A stretch of DNA of 64,000 nt, from the NCBI RefSeq assembly GCF_017874215.1, contig NZ_JAGGLB010000021.1:124001-188000 (forward strand), written 5' to 3'. Below the pieces are notes generated by a model that saw only the letters and a list, made by a program, of their open reading frames with translations, had not been told where the DNA came from and ran no database searches. Each line of letters starts with the position of its first letter. Position 1 is the first letter of the stretch. The translations under genes and the position numbers were made by a program. Origin of the DNA: Paenibacillus eucommiae. Its GTDB lineage: Bacteria > Bacillota > Bacilli > Paenibacillales > NBRC-103111. Of the stretch, positions 27,663 through 35,996 are shown piece by piece.

Positions 27663-28442
27663 GTGTCTCAGAAAACCCAAGTACAGTCCGTTTCCCGGGC
27701 TTGCTTAATTTTACAATTGCTAAGTGTCAACAAGAATGGTCTTACAACGATTGAGGTGAGCCGATATTTGAATTTAAATCGCAGCACGACGCATCATTTG
27801 ATGTCAACGCTGCAATCACACGAATTTATTAGCATGAATTTAAACGGCAAGTATCAGCTTGGTCCTGCTATTGGTGAGATGGCTCAAGGCACCTCGGATG
27901 CTACCTTACGCAATATTGTTCATGGCATGCTGCTTGATTTGGTCAATGTGACAGGAGAAACCTGTTATCTGGCTGTGTTTAATCAAGGAGTGACGCTGAT
28001 TGATACAGTGCTGGGTATAGGGGCGCTCCGTGTTGTTCAGGTTTTTCTGCACCAGGATGAGCCTGCCTATTTGCATGCACGTGCTTCCGGGAAATTATTT
28101 TTGTCCACCTTATCTCCTGAAGAGCTGCAGGCTTATATCCGCGAGAATCCGTTAGTTGCTCTTACTGACAAAACCATTTCATCTGAGCAGGCGCTGCACA
28201 GTGAACTTGAGTTAGTCAGAAAAAACGGATACGCATCCGATTTGGAAGAGTTTATGATAGGCATTGATTGCTATGGTTTTCCCATTATTGTGGAGGGCAA
28301 GCTTATTGGTTGTGTAACGACTTCTTTTCCTTCTGCGCTAAAAGATAAGCATGCCATGATTATGAAGGCGCTTGAACAGATCATACAGCGTTTTAATCAT
28401 TTATTTCAGGAGAACTCCTATGCTGTGCTTTTGAACAAATAA
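27663..28442 (+). CDS. IclR family transcriptional regulator
   Basis: 259 residues. The N-terminal winged HTH covers about residues 8-65 (LTTIEVSRYLNLNRSTTHHL), and the IclR effector domain covers 75-250, with YLHARASGKLFLSTLSPEEL and IDCYGFPIIVEGKLIGCVTT. IclR regulators commonly control catabolism of acid sugars and aromatic acids. Its stop is 21 bases before the ATG of the enolase-superfamily gene, so the two are co-transcribed. A palindrome at 29621-29639 in the promoter of the following genes is a plausible operator. Confidence 0.92.
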   Translation: MSQKTQVQSVSRACLILQLLSVNKNGLTTIEVSRYLNLNRSTTHHLMSTLQSHEFISMNLNGKYQLGPAIGEMAQGTSDATLRNIVHGMLLDLVNVTGETCYLAVFNQGVTLIDTVLGIGALRVVQVFLHQDEPAYLHARASGKLFLSTLSPEELQAYIRENPLVALTDKTISSEQALHSELELVRKNGYASDLEEFMIGIDCYGFPIIVEGKLIGCVTTSFPSALKDKHAMIMKALEQIIQRFNHLFQENSYAVLLNK

Positions 28443-28463
28443 AATGAAAAGAGAGTGATCAGG

Positions 28464-29597
28464 ATGCAGGAAACCATTCGCAGTATTACAGCCCGAACCC
28501 TGGTTGTTCCATTGGAACAACCCGTGTGGATTGGGGGCTATGCAGTATTAAAAAGAGAATATTGTCTGGTTGAGATTACAACGACTATGGAAAGGAAGGG
28601 CTATTCCTTAGGGTTTACCAGAGGTGGAGATTTAAGCTCAGCTATTACCCGGGAAATTGCTCCTCATATAATGAAGTGTAATATCGATGATACAGAAAAA
28701 ATATGGGAAATCATGTATAACAGTCAAAAATTAAATGGCAGACAAGGTTTTTTGATGCGTGCATTAAGCTTGGTGGATATCGCATTGTGGGACTTGAAAG
28801 CCAAAAAGGCGGGCCTTCCCCTTCATACACTGCTTGGGGGATATCGTGAATCTATTCAACTCCTTATGGCAGGTGGTTATTATGCGGAGAATAAGGGACT
28901 GGATCAGCTGTGCGAGGAATTTACAGGTTATGTGGAGCAGGGCTTCAAGCATTTGAAGCTAATGGTGGGTGGCGTTTCTATGGAGGAAGATTTGGAGCGT
29001 TTTATAGCTTTAAGAAAATGTCTTCCTGATTCCATCTCATTAGGCATTGATGCAAATGGAGCTTGGCAAGATGTCAAAGCAGTGAAACGCTGGATTGAAA
29101 AAGCTGAAAGTGCAACAAGCGGTATTTCTTTTGTTGAAGAGCCTTTGCCCCCAGAACAAATGGAGGCGATTTCATGGCTGCGGAACAATCTCTCAGTTCC
29201 TATTGCTGTGGGGGAATTTCTTGCCGGCAGATGGACCTTCAAACAGTACATAAGCAGCGGCTGCATGGATATTGTTCGTGCGGATGCAACCCTCTGTGGG
29301 GGAATTACGGAATGGAGAAGAATTGCTGCTTTGGCGGATTCCTATAACCTTTCGTCATTTCCTCACTATTTTTCGTCGATTCATTTTCATTTGGGTATGG
29401 CGTTTCCAGGGTGTAAAATGATCGAAGTTGTATCAAAGGAAAATAGAAACAGCAGCTTTCATCTGATTGCAGGAGCTAGCTATGAGCTGCGGGATGGAGT
29501 GGCTTACCCTAATCATCTGCCTGGATTAGGCTTGACGATAGACTCATTATTTGTGGAGGCACATACGGCTAAGCTAGTATCTACAGATTCATGTTGA
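28464..29597 (+). CDS. Mandelate racemase/muconate lactonizing enzyme family (acid-sugar dehydratase)
   Basis: About 377 residues of the enolase superfamily. Metal ligands are visible as GIDANGAW (Asp), VEEPLPP (Glu) and VGEFLAG (Glu); the catalytic dyad Asp and His appear in VRADATLCGG and SSFPHYFSSIHFH; MIEVV gives the last acidic residue. This is the mandelate-racemase subgroup, mostly dehydratases of sugar acids forming 2-keto-3-deoxy acids. The usual KxK motif reads KLM (FKHLKLMVGG), so the second Lys is replaced and the His probably acts as the base. The ATG at 28464 is preferred over a GTG at 28455. Neighbours (SDR, tautomerase, dehydrogenase complex) fit an acid-sugar pathway. Confidence 0.88.
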   Translation: MQETIRSITARTLVVPLEQPVWIGGYAVLKREYCLVEITTTMERKGYSLGFTRGGDLSSAITREIAPHIMKCNIDDTEKIWEIMYNSQKLNGRQGFLMRALSLVDIALWDLKAKKAGLPLHTLLGGYRESIQLLMAGGYYAENKGLDQLCEEFTGYVEQGFKHLKLMVGGVSMEEDLERFIALRKCLPDSISLGIDANGAWQDVKAVKRWIEKAESATSGISFVEEPLPPEQMEAISWLRNNLSVPIAVGEFLAGRWTFKQYISSGCMDIVRADATLCGGITEWRRIAALADSYNLSSFPHYFSSIHFHLGMAFPGCKMIEVVSKENRNSSFHLIAGASYELRDGVAYPNHLPGLGLTIDSLFVEAHTAKLVSTDSC

Positions 29598-29622
29598 CAT
29601 TTAATTTTGCAAAAGATAGAAT
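29594..29622 (+). promoter_or_regulatory. Sigma-A promoter TTGACA-N17-TAGAAT
   Basis: TTGACA at 29594-29599 and TAGAAT at 29617-29622, spacing 17, directly after the dehydratase stop. It drives the SDR-tautomerase-dehydrogenase complex genes. Confidence 0.7.
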
Positions 29623-29672
29623 GTTCATATTATGAACATTCTCATTATTTGAACATCACATTATTTGAACGT
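29621..29672. promoter_or_regulatory. Palindromic operator with downstream half-sites (probable IclR site)
   Basis: ATGTTCATA-T-TATGAACAT (29621-29639) is a perfect palindrome overlapping the -10 box. ATTATTTGAACATCAC and ATTATTTGAACGTCGC follow as direct repeats of the half-site. The position suits repression by the IclR protein encoded upstream; this is inference. Confidence 0.6.
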
Positions 29673-29739
29673 CGCATTTTTTTAACATTTATGAATGATT
29701 AGAGTAACTGAATTGTTGTATATCTTGAGGAGGCTATGT

Positions 29740-30522
29740 ATGGGGAATTTAAGCGGGAAGGTTTGTTTAATTACTGGCGCCGGGGGAGGAATTGGAAGGA
29801 GTATCAGTCATTTGCTAGCTTCCCGGGGAGCGAGTCTGGTTCTGACGGATATCGATGAGAAGAATTTGGAGAGCACGGTTCAGGAATGTAACGCATTTGG
29901 GGATTCGGTAGTCGGATATGCCAAGAATTTGACTGACTCCAGCGCTTTGGAGGAAATTGTCCAGCAGACCATAGAGCATTTTAACCAAATTGATGTTTTG
30001 GCCAATGTAGCCGGAGTTATGCATACGAGCCCGTTTCTGGACATCACGATGGATGATTGGGACAGGGTTTTTAACATTAATGTAAAAACGAGCCTCCAGC
30101 TGATGCAGCTGGCAAGCAAAGAGATGATTCGTCAGGGCAGCGGAGGCAGCATTATCAATTTCTCTTCTACGGCTGGCCGGTTTCTTCGCCCGATAGCAGC
30201 TCATTATGCGGCCTCGAAAGCGGCAATTATTAGTCTGACCCGCTCAGCCTCTGTGGCTCTCGGACCTCACAACATCCGGGTAAATGCGCTTTGCCCAGGC
30301 TTGATAGATACCCAGATGATGCATCGAGTGCGGGAAACACGTTCCGAATTATTGGATATTTCTCAAGAGGAAATTCAGAAGCGCTGGGAACAAATCATTC
30401 CGCTAGGCAGAATGGCGACGCCGGAAGAGGTTGCCTTTGTGGTTGCATTCCTGGCAAGTGATGATGCCCGTTATATGACAGGTGAAGCAATTGGTGTAAC
30501 CGGTGGGACGGATGCCTCATAA
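29740..30522 (+). CDS. SDR family oxidoreductase (3-oxoacyl reductase-like)
   Basis: 260 residues, classical short-chain dehydrogenase. Rossmann motif ITGAGGGIGRSI, Asp (TDIDE) suggesting NAD preference, NVAGVM, catalytic Ser in NFSSTAG and Tyr-x-x-x-Lys in HYAASKAA, and a C-terminal YMTGEAIGVTGG. The ATG at 29740 follows GAGGAGG by 8 bases; a start at 29695 would precede that site. In acid-sugar pathways an SDR oxidises the 2-keto-3-deoxy acid produced by an enolase-superfamily dehydratase, as in L-fuconate breakdown, and that is the favoured role here. Its substrate is not proven. Confidence 0.9.
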   Translation: MGNLSGKVCLITGAGGGIGRSISHLLASRGASLVLTDIDEKNLESTVQECNAFGDSVVGYAKNLTDSSALEEIVQQTIEHFNQIDVLANVAGVMHTSPFLDITMDDWDRVFNINVKTSLQLMQLASKEMIRQGSGGSIINFSSTAGRFLRPIAAHYAASKAAIISLTRSASVALGPHNIRVNALCPGLIDTQMMHRVRETRSELLDISQEEIQKRWEQIIPLGRMATPEEVAFVVAFLASDDARYMTGEAIGVTGGTDAS

Positions 30523-30579
30523 GCGAGTTGAAAATGCTTCAGACTCGATTCATAAGCGCCTCATAAAGGAGGAAAAGTT

Positions 30580-30798
30580 ATGCCTTATATTACGATAAAG
30601 CTGATGGAAGGCAGAAGCCGGGGCCGGAAGGAACGCTTGGCCGAGCAAATGACGAAAACGGTGTGTGAAGTGCTGGAGGTAGATCCTTCCCAGGTGCGCA
30701 TTGAGTTTGTGGAATTGAAGGAAGGCAGCTTTGCTGTTGCGGGTCAACTTACACCCAGAATAAAAGACGAGTGGGAAGGAAGCGACGATGACCGATAA
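30580..30798 (+). CDS. 4-oxalocrotonate tautomerase family protein
   Basis: 72 residues starting MPYITIKLMEGRS, with the catalytic Pro directly after Met and the usual Arg residues (GRSRGRKERL). 4-OT family enzymes move a proton in enol/keto acids. AAAGGAGG lies upstream. The stop overlaps the E1-alpha start by 11 bases, so the enzyme is coupled to the dehydrogenase complex. A tautomerase here would fit a diketo-acid intermediate made by the SDR enzyme. Confidence 0.88.
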   Translation: MPYITIKLMEGRSRGRKERLAEQMTKTVCEVLEVDPSQVRIEFVELKEGSFAVAGQLTPRIKDEWEGSDDDR

Positions 30799-31786
30799 CA
30801 TGTACCATTACAAGATTCAGGAAGATGCGTGGCATTGGGAGAAGGAGTTGGCGGAACGGGCCTGGCGGATCATGAATAAGATTCGTTCCTTCGAGGAAAA
30901 AAGTGTGGATGTTTACAAAGAAGGGCTAATGGGAGGATCGCTGCATGCCTATATCGGGCAGGAAGCAGTAGCAACTGGCATTGGACTCGTTCTGGATAAT
31001 CAGGATATGATGACGATGACTTACCGGGGAAGAGGGCAGGCTCTGGCCAAGGGGGCAGATCCGTTCCGGCTGTTTGCGGAGATGATGGGCCGGGTCGACG
31101 GCTACTGCAAAGGAAAAGGGGGCCCGATGCATATCGCCTCAGCAGAAATAGGTATTCTGGGTGCTAACGGCATTGTCGGAGCAGGCATTCCGATTGCTGT
31201 CGGAGCAGCACTTACCTCCAAGCTGAAACGGCAGCAGCGGGTTGCAGTCACATTTTTTGGAGACGGTGCGACCAATCAGGGCGCTTTTCACGAAGGCTTG
31301 AATTTGGCTGCTGTGTTTAAGCTCCCGGTTGTTTTTGTGTGTGAGAATAATTTATATGCGGAAATGACGCCGATCAAGGATTCAATTCTGAACGAGCATT
31401 TAGCAGAAAGAGGGGCGGCGTACCGGATACCTTCGATTATTGTCGATGGCAATGATGTGCGCGCTGTTTATGAAGCCGGTAAAGAAGCGGTTGCCAGAGC
31501 AAAAGCTGGTGAAGGCCCTACATTCATCGAGGCCAAAACGTACCGCTTGGTTGGACATATGTTCGGCGATTCGGAAACCTACCGTGAGCGTTCCGAGGTA
31601 GAGGAGTGGCGTACCAGAGATCCACTGCTTCGCTTCAAGCAAATATGTAAGGAACATAAGCTGCTGAGCGAAGAGCGTCTCACAGCAATCGCAGCAGAAG
31701 TCCGGGAGCAAATCGCGGAAGCTTGTGAGCAGGCCAAACGCTCTGCCGAGCCGGAAATGGAGGAGATATTCACGGATGTCTACTGA
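30788..31786 (+). CDS. 2-oxoacid/acetoin dehydrogenase E1 component, alpha subunit
   Basis: 332 residues, TPP-dependent E1-alpha of the AcoA/PdhA type. Visible motifs are SLHAYIGQEAVATG, TMTYRGRGQALAKGADP, the TPP signature GDGATNQGAFHEGLNLA and VFVCENNLYAEMTP. It decarboxylates a 2-oxo acid and passes the acyl group to lipoyl-E2. The gene overlaps the tautomerase gene and is overlapped by E1-beta. The sequence resembles acetoin dehydrogenase AcoA more than branched-chain E1, but the operon context (acid-sugar enzymes, no acetoin regulator) argues for another substrate. Confidence 0.92.
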   Translation: MTDNMYHYKIQEDAWHWEKELAERAWRIMNKIRSFEEKSVDVYKEGLMGGSLHAYIGQEAVATGIGLVLDNQDMMTMTYRGRGQALAKGADPFRLFAEMMGRVDGYCKGKGGPMHIASAEIGILGANGIVGAGIPIAVGAALTSKLKRQQRVAVTFFGDGATNQGAFHEGLNLAAVFKLPVVFVCENNLYAEMTPIKDSILNEHLAERGAAYRIPSIIVDGNDVRAVYEAGKEAVARAKAGEGPTFIEAKTYRLVGHMFGDSETYRERSEVEEWRTRDPLLRFKQICKEHKLLSEERLTAIAAEVREQIAEACEQAKRSAEPEMEEIFTDVY

Positions 31787-32765
31787 GCAAATGATGACCT
31801 ATGCGGAAGCAGTTAACAGTGCTTTACGCGAAGAAATGAGCCGGGACGCGGATGTTATATTGCTAGGGGAAGACATTGGTTCCTACGGGGGCGTCTTCAA
31901 AGTAACGAAAGGCCTTTACGATGAATTCGGACCTGAAAGAGTCCTTGATATGCCGATTTCCGAAACCGGCTTTATCGGAGCCGGAGTTGGAGCAGCGATG
32001 ACCGGAATGAAGCCGATCGTAGAAATCATGTGGATCGACTTCACACTGGTTGCCATGGATCAAATTATTAACCAGGCAGCCAAGATGACGTACATGTCGG
32101 GTGGACAGACGAAGGTTCCTCTCGTCATACGCACGCAAGGCGGTGGCGGAAGAGGCAACGGCGCCCAGCATTCTCAAAGCCTGGAAACGATGTTCGCCCA
32201 CATTCCTGGTTTGAAAGTTATAGTGCCAAGTACACCTTATGATGCCAAGGGGCTGCTGAAATCAGCAGTACGGGAAGGCAGTCCTGTTATTTTTATCGAG
32301 CACAAAATGCTGTATAACAAAAAAGGCAGCGTACCCGATGAAGAGTATCTGATTCCTTTAGGTGTGGCGGATGTGAAACGTGAGGGAAAAGATGTAACCG
32401 TCGTTTGTTTGTCCAGAATGGTTTCATTTTCGCTGGAAGCGGCAGAGCTGCTGAGTGAGGAAGGTATTGAAGCGGAAATTATCGATTTGCGGACGATTGT
32501 GCCCTTGGATGTGGAAACGGTCATTCAGTCCGTGAAAAAGACCCATCGATTGATCATCGTCCATGAAGCGACAAGAACATATGGCTGGGGGGCAGAGGTA
32601 CTGGCCCGTGTTCAGGAGGAAGCTTTCGATGAACTCGATTCACCGATTGTTCGCGTAGCAGCAGAGAATACGCCAATCCCTTACAATCTAAACCTGGAAA
32701 AAGAAATGCTGCCGCAGGTATCCGATATCGTCTCGGCGATTCGCAGAATAGTCGTAGAGGGTTAG
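31776..32765 (+). CDS. 2-oxoacid/acetoin dehydrogenase E1 component, beta subunit
   Basis: 329 residues (MSTEQMMTYAEAVNSALREE) with the transketolase pyrimidine-binding and C-terminal domains: LLGEDIGSYGGVFKVTKGL, PISETGFIGAGVGAAMTG, RTQGGGGRGNGAQHSQSLE and a final IVRVAAENTPIPYN. It forms the alpha2beta2 E1 with the preceding gene. The ATG at 31776 lies inside the end of E1-alpha and has GGAGGAGA upstream; the longer frame from 31725 has no such site. Translational coupling should keep the two subunits in balance. Confidence 0.92.
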   Translation: MSTEQMMTYAEAVNSALREEMSRDADVILLGEDIGSYGGVFKVTKGLYDEFGPERVLDMPISETGFIGAGVGAAMTGMKPIVEIMWIDFTLVAMDQIINQAAKMTYMSGGQTKVPLVIRTQGGGGRGNGAQHSQSLETMFAHIPGLKVIVPSTPYDAKGLLKSAVREGSPVIFIEHKMLYNKKGSVPDEEYLIPLGVADVKREGKDVTVVCLSRMVSFSLEAAELLSEEGIEAEIIDLRTIVPLDVETVIQSVKKTHRLIIVHEATRTYGWGAEVLARVQEEAFDELDSPIVRVAAENTPIPYNLNLEKEMLPQVSDIVSAIRRIVVEG

Positions 32766-32777
32766 GGGGAAACAGCG

Positions 32778-34283
32778 ATGCTGGATGCACAAAATGCCAA
32801 GCTTTACGATATCGTAATCATTGGCGGAGGCACTGGAGGCTATGTCGCTGCAATCCGGGCCGCACAGCATGGTAAAAAAGTGGCGATCGTGGAAAGCAAG
32901 CTTTTGGGCGGTACTTGTCTGCATCAAGGCTGCATTCCGACGAAAGCACTCCTGGAAAGCTCCAAGCTGTACGAACGAATTCTCCATGCGGACGCGTTTG
33001 GTATTGAGCTTCAAGGGGACTCTGTACATTTTAATGTGGAAAAAGCATTTCTAAGAAAAAAATCAATTGTGGATCAGCTTCACCAAGGCATTCAATATTT
33101 AATGAAAAAAAATAAAGTTGAGGTTTTTAAGGGAAAAGGGCAGCTTGCAGGCCAGCAAGGTCCACAAGGTCAAATTACTCAGCAGGCTCATCCAGTAGAG
33201 CAAGTTGATCCTGCTCATTTATCGGAGTTTCTTATTCGAATAGAAGCCGAAGGGGACACTAAGGAAGCACAGACGATCCGCGCGTCTCATGTGATTTTGG
33301 CTACCGGATCCAAGCCTAGTGTGCCCCCTGGCATTCATGTGGATGGGTCTCGCGTGTTTACCAGTGACGAAATTTTATCCAAACCTATTAAGCCCAGCCA
33401 TATTACGATTGTTGGTTCTGGTGCGATCGGTGTGGAATTTGCCTGCTATTTCCGGGGAATGGGCTGTGCGGTCCGTCTTGTTGAAAGAGAGCATCGTCTG
33501 CTTCCGCTTGAGGACGAGGAAATATCCAAAGAAATCAGGCGCTCATTTGAAAACAAAGGGATTGAAACGATAACCGGCTGTCATTTGCTATTTGAAGATA
33601 TCAAGCAAGTGGAACCGGATAAGCTTGAATATACGCTTCGGACTGCTTCAGGCGAAGAAACTAAGCATAGCACGGAGGCATTGCTGCTCGCTATGGGCAG
33701 GAGGAACAATACTTCTGGACTGGGCTTGCAAAGTGTGGGCCTTAATGATGGGGAGCGCTATATTAAGACCAACGAATACATGCAGACTGAAGTATCAGGT
33801 TTGTACGCAGTTGGCGATATCGCAGGCAGCTTTCAGTTGGCACATGTGGCCAGCCAGCAAGCGATTATAGCTGTTGATACGATTTGCGGTCAGGACATCG
33901 AGCCCTATCAATCGCATAGAGTGCCCCGCTGTACATATGCCCATCCGGAAATTGCGAGTATCGGAATGACAGAGGAGCAGGCCAAACAGGCAGGATACTC
34001 GATTAAAATCGGAAAATTTCCAATGAAGGCCAACGGACGGGCGCTTATTCATGGTGAAGCGGAAGGCTTTATCAAGCTGGTCGTGGATGAAGCAAATGAT
34101 ATGCTGCTTGGAGCACATATGATCGGAGACGGCGCTACGGAGTTAATTTCGCTATCCAGCCTGGCTATTTTCCTCGAGGGTACGGCCTGGGAACTGGGAA
34201 TGAACGTATATCCCCATCCTACCGTTGCGGAAATTTTCGGCGAAGCTGCCCATGCTGTGTCAGGGCATGCCATTCATACTTAA
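32778..34283 (+). CDS. Dihydrolipoyl dehydrogenase (E3)
   Basis: 501 residues. FAD-binding IIGGGTGGYVAAI, redox pair Cys47/Cys52 in GGTCLHQGCIPTK, NAD-binding VGSGAIGVEFACYFRGMG, FAD-binding YAVGDIAG and the C-terminal His/Glu pair in YPHPTVAEIFGEA. It reoxidises lipoyl-E2 with NAD. It is about 30 residues longer than usual because of a Gln/Pro-rich insertion at about residues 120-145 (GQLAGQQGPQGQITQQ). AGGGGGAAAC lies upstream. The order E1a-E1b-E3-E2 is unusual in that E3 precedes E2. Confidence 0.92.
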   Translation: MLDAQNAKLYDIVIIGGGTGGYVAAIRAAQHGKKVAIVESKLLGGTCLHQGCIPTKALLESSKLYERILHADAFGIELQGDSVHFNVEKAFLRKKSIVDQLHQGIQYLMKKNKVEVFKGKGQLAGQQGPQGQITQQAHPVEQVDPAHLSEFLIRIEAEGDTKEAQTIRASHVILATGSKPSVPPGIHVDGSRVFTSDEILSKPIKPSHITIVGSGAIGVEFACYFRGMGCAVRLVEREHRLLPLEDEEISKEIRRSFENKGIETITGCHLLFEDIKQVEPDKLEYTLRTASGEETKHSTEALLLAMGRRNNTSGLGLQSVGLNDGERYIKTNEYMQTEVSGLYAVGDIAGSFQLAHVASQQAIIAVDTICGQDIEPYQSHRVPRCTYAHPEIASIGMTEEQAKQAGYSIKIGKFPMKANGRALIHGEAEGFIKLVVDEANDMLLGAHMIGDGATELISLSSLAIFLEGTAWELGMNVYPHPTVAEIFGEAAHAVSGHAIHT

Positions 34284-34310
34284 ATGATTGCGTAAAGAGA
34301 GGTGAAAGAT

Positions 34311-35588
34311 TTGAAAACCGAAATCAAGTTACCGAAATTGGGCTTAACGATGGAAGAAGCGACAATTGCCACTTGGGAGAAGCAGATCGGTGATAACGTC
34401 CAAGCGGGTGAGGTCATCATGACCGTGGAGACCGATAAGGCAACCATGGAAGTCGAAGCAGCCGCAAACGGGTATTTGACAGAACAGAGTGTGAAGCCTG
34501 GCGATGTAATTGCTGTTGGGGGCATTCTGGGCTACCTTTCTGATGCTGCACATCAGGAAACGGCCCAGGAATCAGTTCAGGAATTGGTCAAAGAAACGAT
34601 CCAAGAAACAGGGCAGGAGAGAATCCGCATTTCACCGGCGGCAAGAAAGCTGGCGAGAAGCAAGGGATTGGATCTTCACCACATTTCGGGTACCGGTCCC
34701 CAAGGCAGAATTTTGCTGCGGGATATTATGGCTAGCCCCGATCAAGCTGAGCAGACGGCAGTTCAGCCGTCCAAACCAGCGAGCGAGTCTATCAAAACCG
34801 GCGCCATTATTCAACCTACTCAGACTAGTCAAGCGAACCAAGCTGGCCAAGCCAGTCAAGCTAATCAACCAAGCCGTCAGGAAAATCAAGCTTCCCAGAA
34901 GCCACTGAGTACGATGAGAAAAGTCATTTCAGAAAGATTAACTTACAGCTTTCGTGAAATTCCCCAATTCCAAGTGAAAAACAGTGCGGACATGACGAAC
35001 GTCCTAAAAATTCGCGAAACGTTAGTTAACAGCGTCGAGCAAACGGCTGGTATTCGCTTGTCCGTCCTGGATTTCATTATTCAGGCTGCTGCCAAAGCGC
35101 TAAAGCAGGTCCCTAAGGTAAATGTATCCTTCCGGACGGATGCCGGTGATCCTTATATTTTGGAACATACTGAAATTAATATCGGCTTGGCGGTTTCCCT
35201 GCCCGATGGGCTTGTCGTGCCTGTCATTCATAACGCGGATAAGTTGTCTTTGTTAGAAATTGCAAAGCGCCGTCATGAGCTTGTGTCGGATGCAAGATCT
35301 GGTAAGCTGAAAGCGGAAGATACCAAGGGAGGCACCTTTACTATTTCAAGCTTGGCTTCATTTGATGTTGACGAGTTTGTAGCTCTAATCAATCCTCCTG
35401 AGGCAGGTATTCTGGCTATCGGCAGAGCCAAGAAAATACCTGTTGCAGTAGGCGATTCGATTGAGCTTGTAACCATGATGAAAATGAACGGATCGTTTGA
35501 TCATCGACCACTCGATGGGGCAGACGGAGCACAATTTATGCAGTTCCTTGCTGAACAATTAGAGAGCGACCGCTGGAGAATCGTGTAA
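34311..35588 (+). CDS. Dihydrolipoamide acyltransferase (E2)
   Basis: About 425 residues. Single lipoyl domain with VETDKATMEVEA (lipoyl-Lys about 41), peripheral subunit-binding domain near residues 105-140 (ISPAARKLARSKGLDL), a linker rich in Gln, Ala and Asn (about 150-200), and the catalytic CoA-acyltransferase domain ending in FDHRPLDGADGAQFM (His-x-x-x-Asp-Gly). TTG at 34311 is favoured as start because GAGGTG lies 7 bases upstream; GTG at 34302 is the alternative. The complex is therefore complete (E1a, E1b, E3, E2) and ends at a hairpin 30 bases downstream. Confidence 0.92.
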   Translation: MKTEIKLPKLGLTMEEATIATWEKQIGDNVQAGEVIMTVETDKATMEVEAAANGYLTEQSVKPGDVIAVGGILGYLSDAAHQETAQESVQELVKETIQETGQERIRISPAARKLARSKGLDLHHISGTGPQGRILLRDIMASPDQAEQTAVQPSKPASESIKTGAIIQPTQTSQANQAGQASQANQPSRQENQASQKPLSTMRKVISERLTYSFREIPQFQVKNSADMTNVLKIRETLVNSVEQTAGIRLSVLDFIIQAAAKALKQVPKVNVSFRTDAGDPYILEHTEINIGLAVSLPDGLVVPVIHNADKLSLLEIAKRRHELVSDARSGKLKAEDTKGGTFTISSLASFDVDEFVALINPPEAGILAIGRAKKIPVAVGDSIELVTMMKMNGSFDHRPLDGADGAQFMQFLAEQLESDRWRIV

Positions 35589-35610
35589 AACAAGCTCTTG
35601 TAGGAGCAAG

Positions 35611-35996
35611 GATGTGGAGAGGACCTGGTGCTTTTAGCGATGAAATCATCGTTAAAAGCACCAGGTCCTTCACAGTTACATGCTCGCACGCAGCTGCGGG
35701 GGCGCTCCTCATCCCCAGCGCCTTTGCCCGCCAGGAAAGCTCTCCAACCAAGTGAAGAACCCTTGCTGGCAGTCCGTTTGAGCTTGGTATTCGTGTGATT
35801 CGTGCGATTGTAGCAGAGAAGAGGGGATGGCTGTGGGCGGAAGAGAGGTAGCGTCCGCCTTTAAAGATTTGTTCCAACCTTCTCATCCATTCCATTCAAG
35901 GGAACAAATCTTTAACAGCGGCTGGAGCCCACAGCCATTTCCTCCGCAACGCACCAACGTCACGAATACACTCCTCAAAGGACGCCGCTAGGCGTT
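35611..35996 (+). repeat. Composite intergenic repeat, copy 2
   Basis: Between convergent units. It starts with a strong hairpin (35620-35642 with 35647-35669) holding an AACGATG palindrome, then module C (from CCCCAGCG at about 35713): outer arms about 35823-35837 and 35928-35942, inner TTTAAAGATTTGTTCC at about 35860 and GGAACAAATCTTTAA at about 35901. Its 3' end covers the last codons of the aminotransferase gene on the other strand. The region has no other gene. Confidence 0.8.
35620..35669. terminator. Long hairpin ending the dehydrogenase operon
   Basis: A near-perfect 23-bp stem, AGGACCTGGTGC / GCACCAGGTCCT at its base and AGCGATG / CATCGTT at its top, loop AAAT, followed by TC. No clear T-run, so termination is inferred. 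The same hairpin with changed pairs occurs at 52811-52865. Confidence 0.5.
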
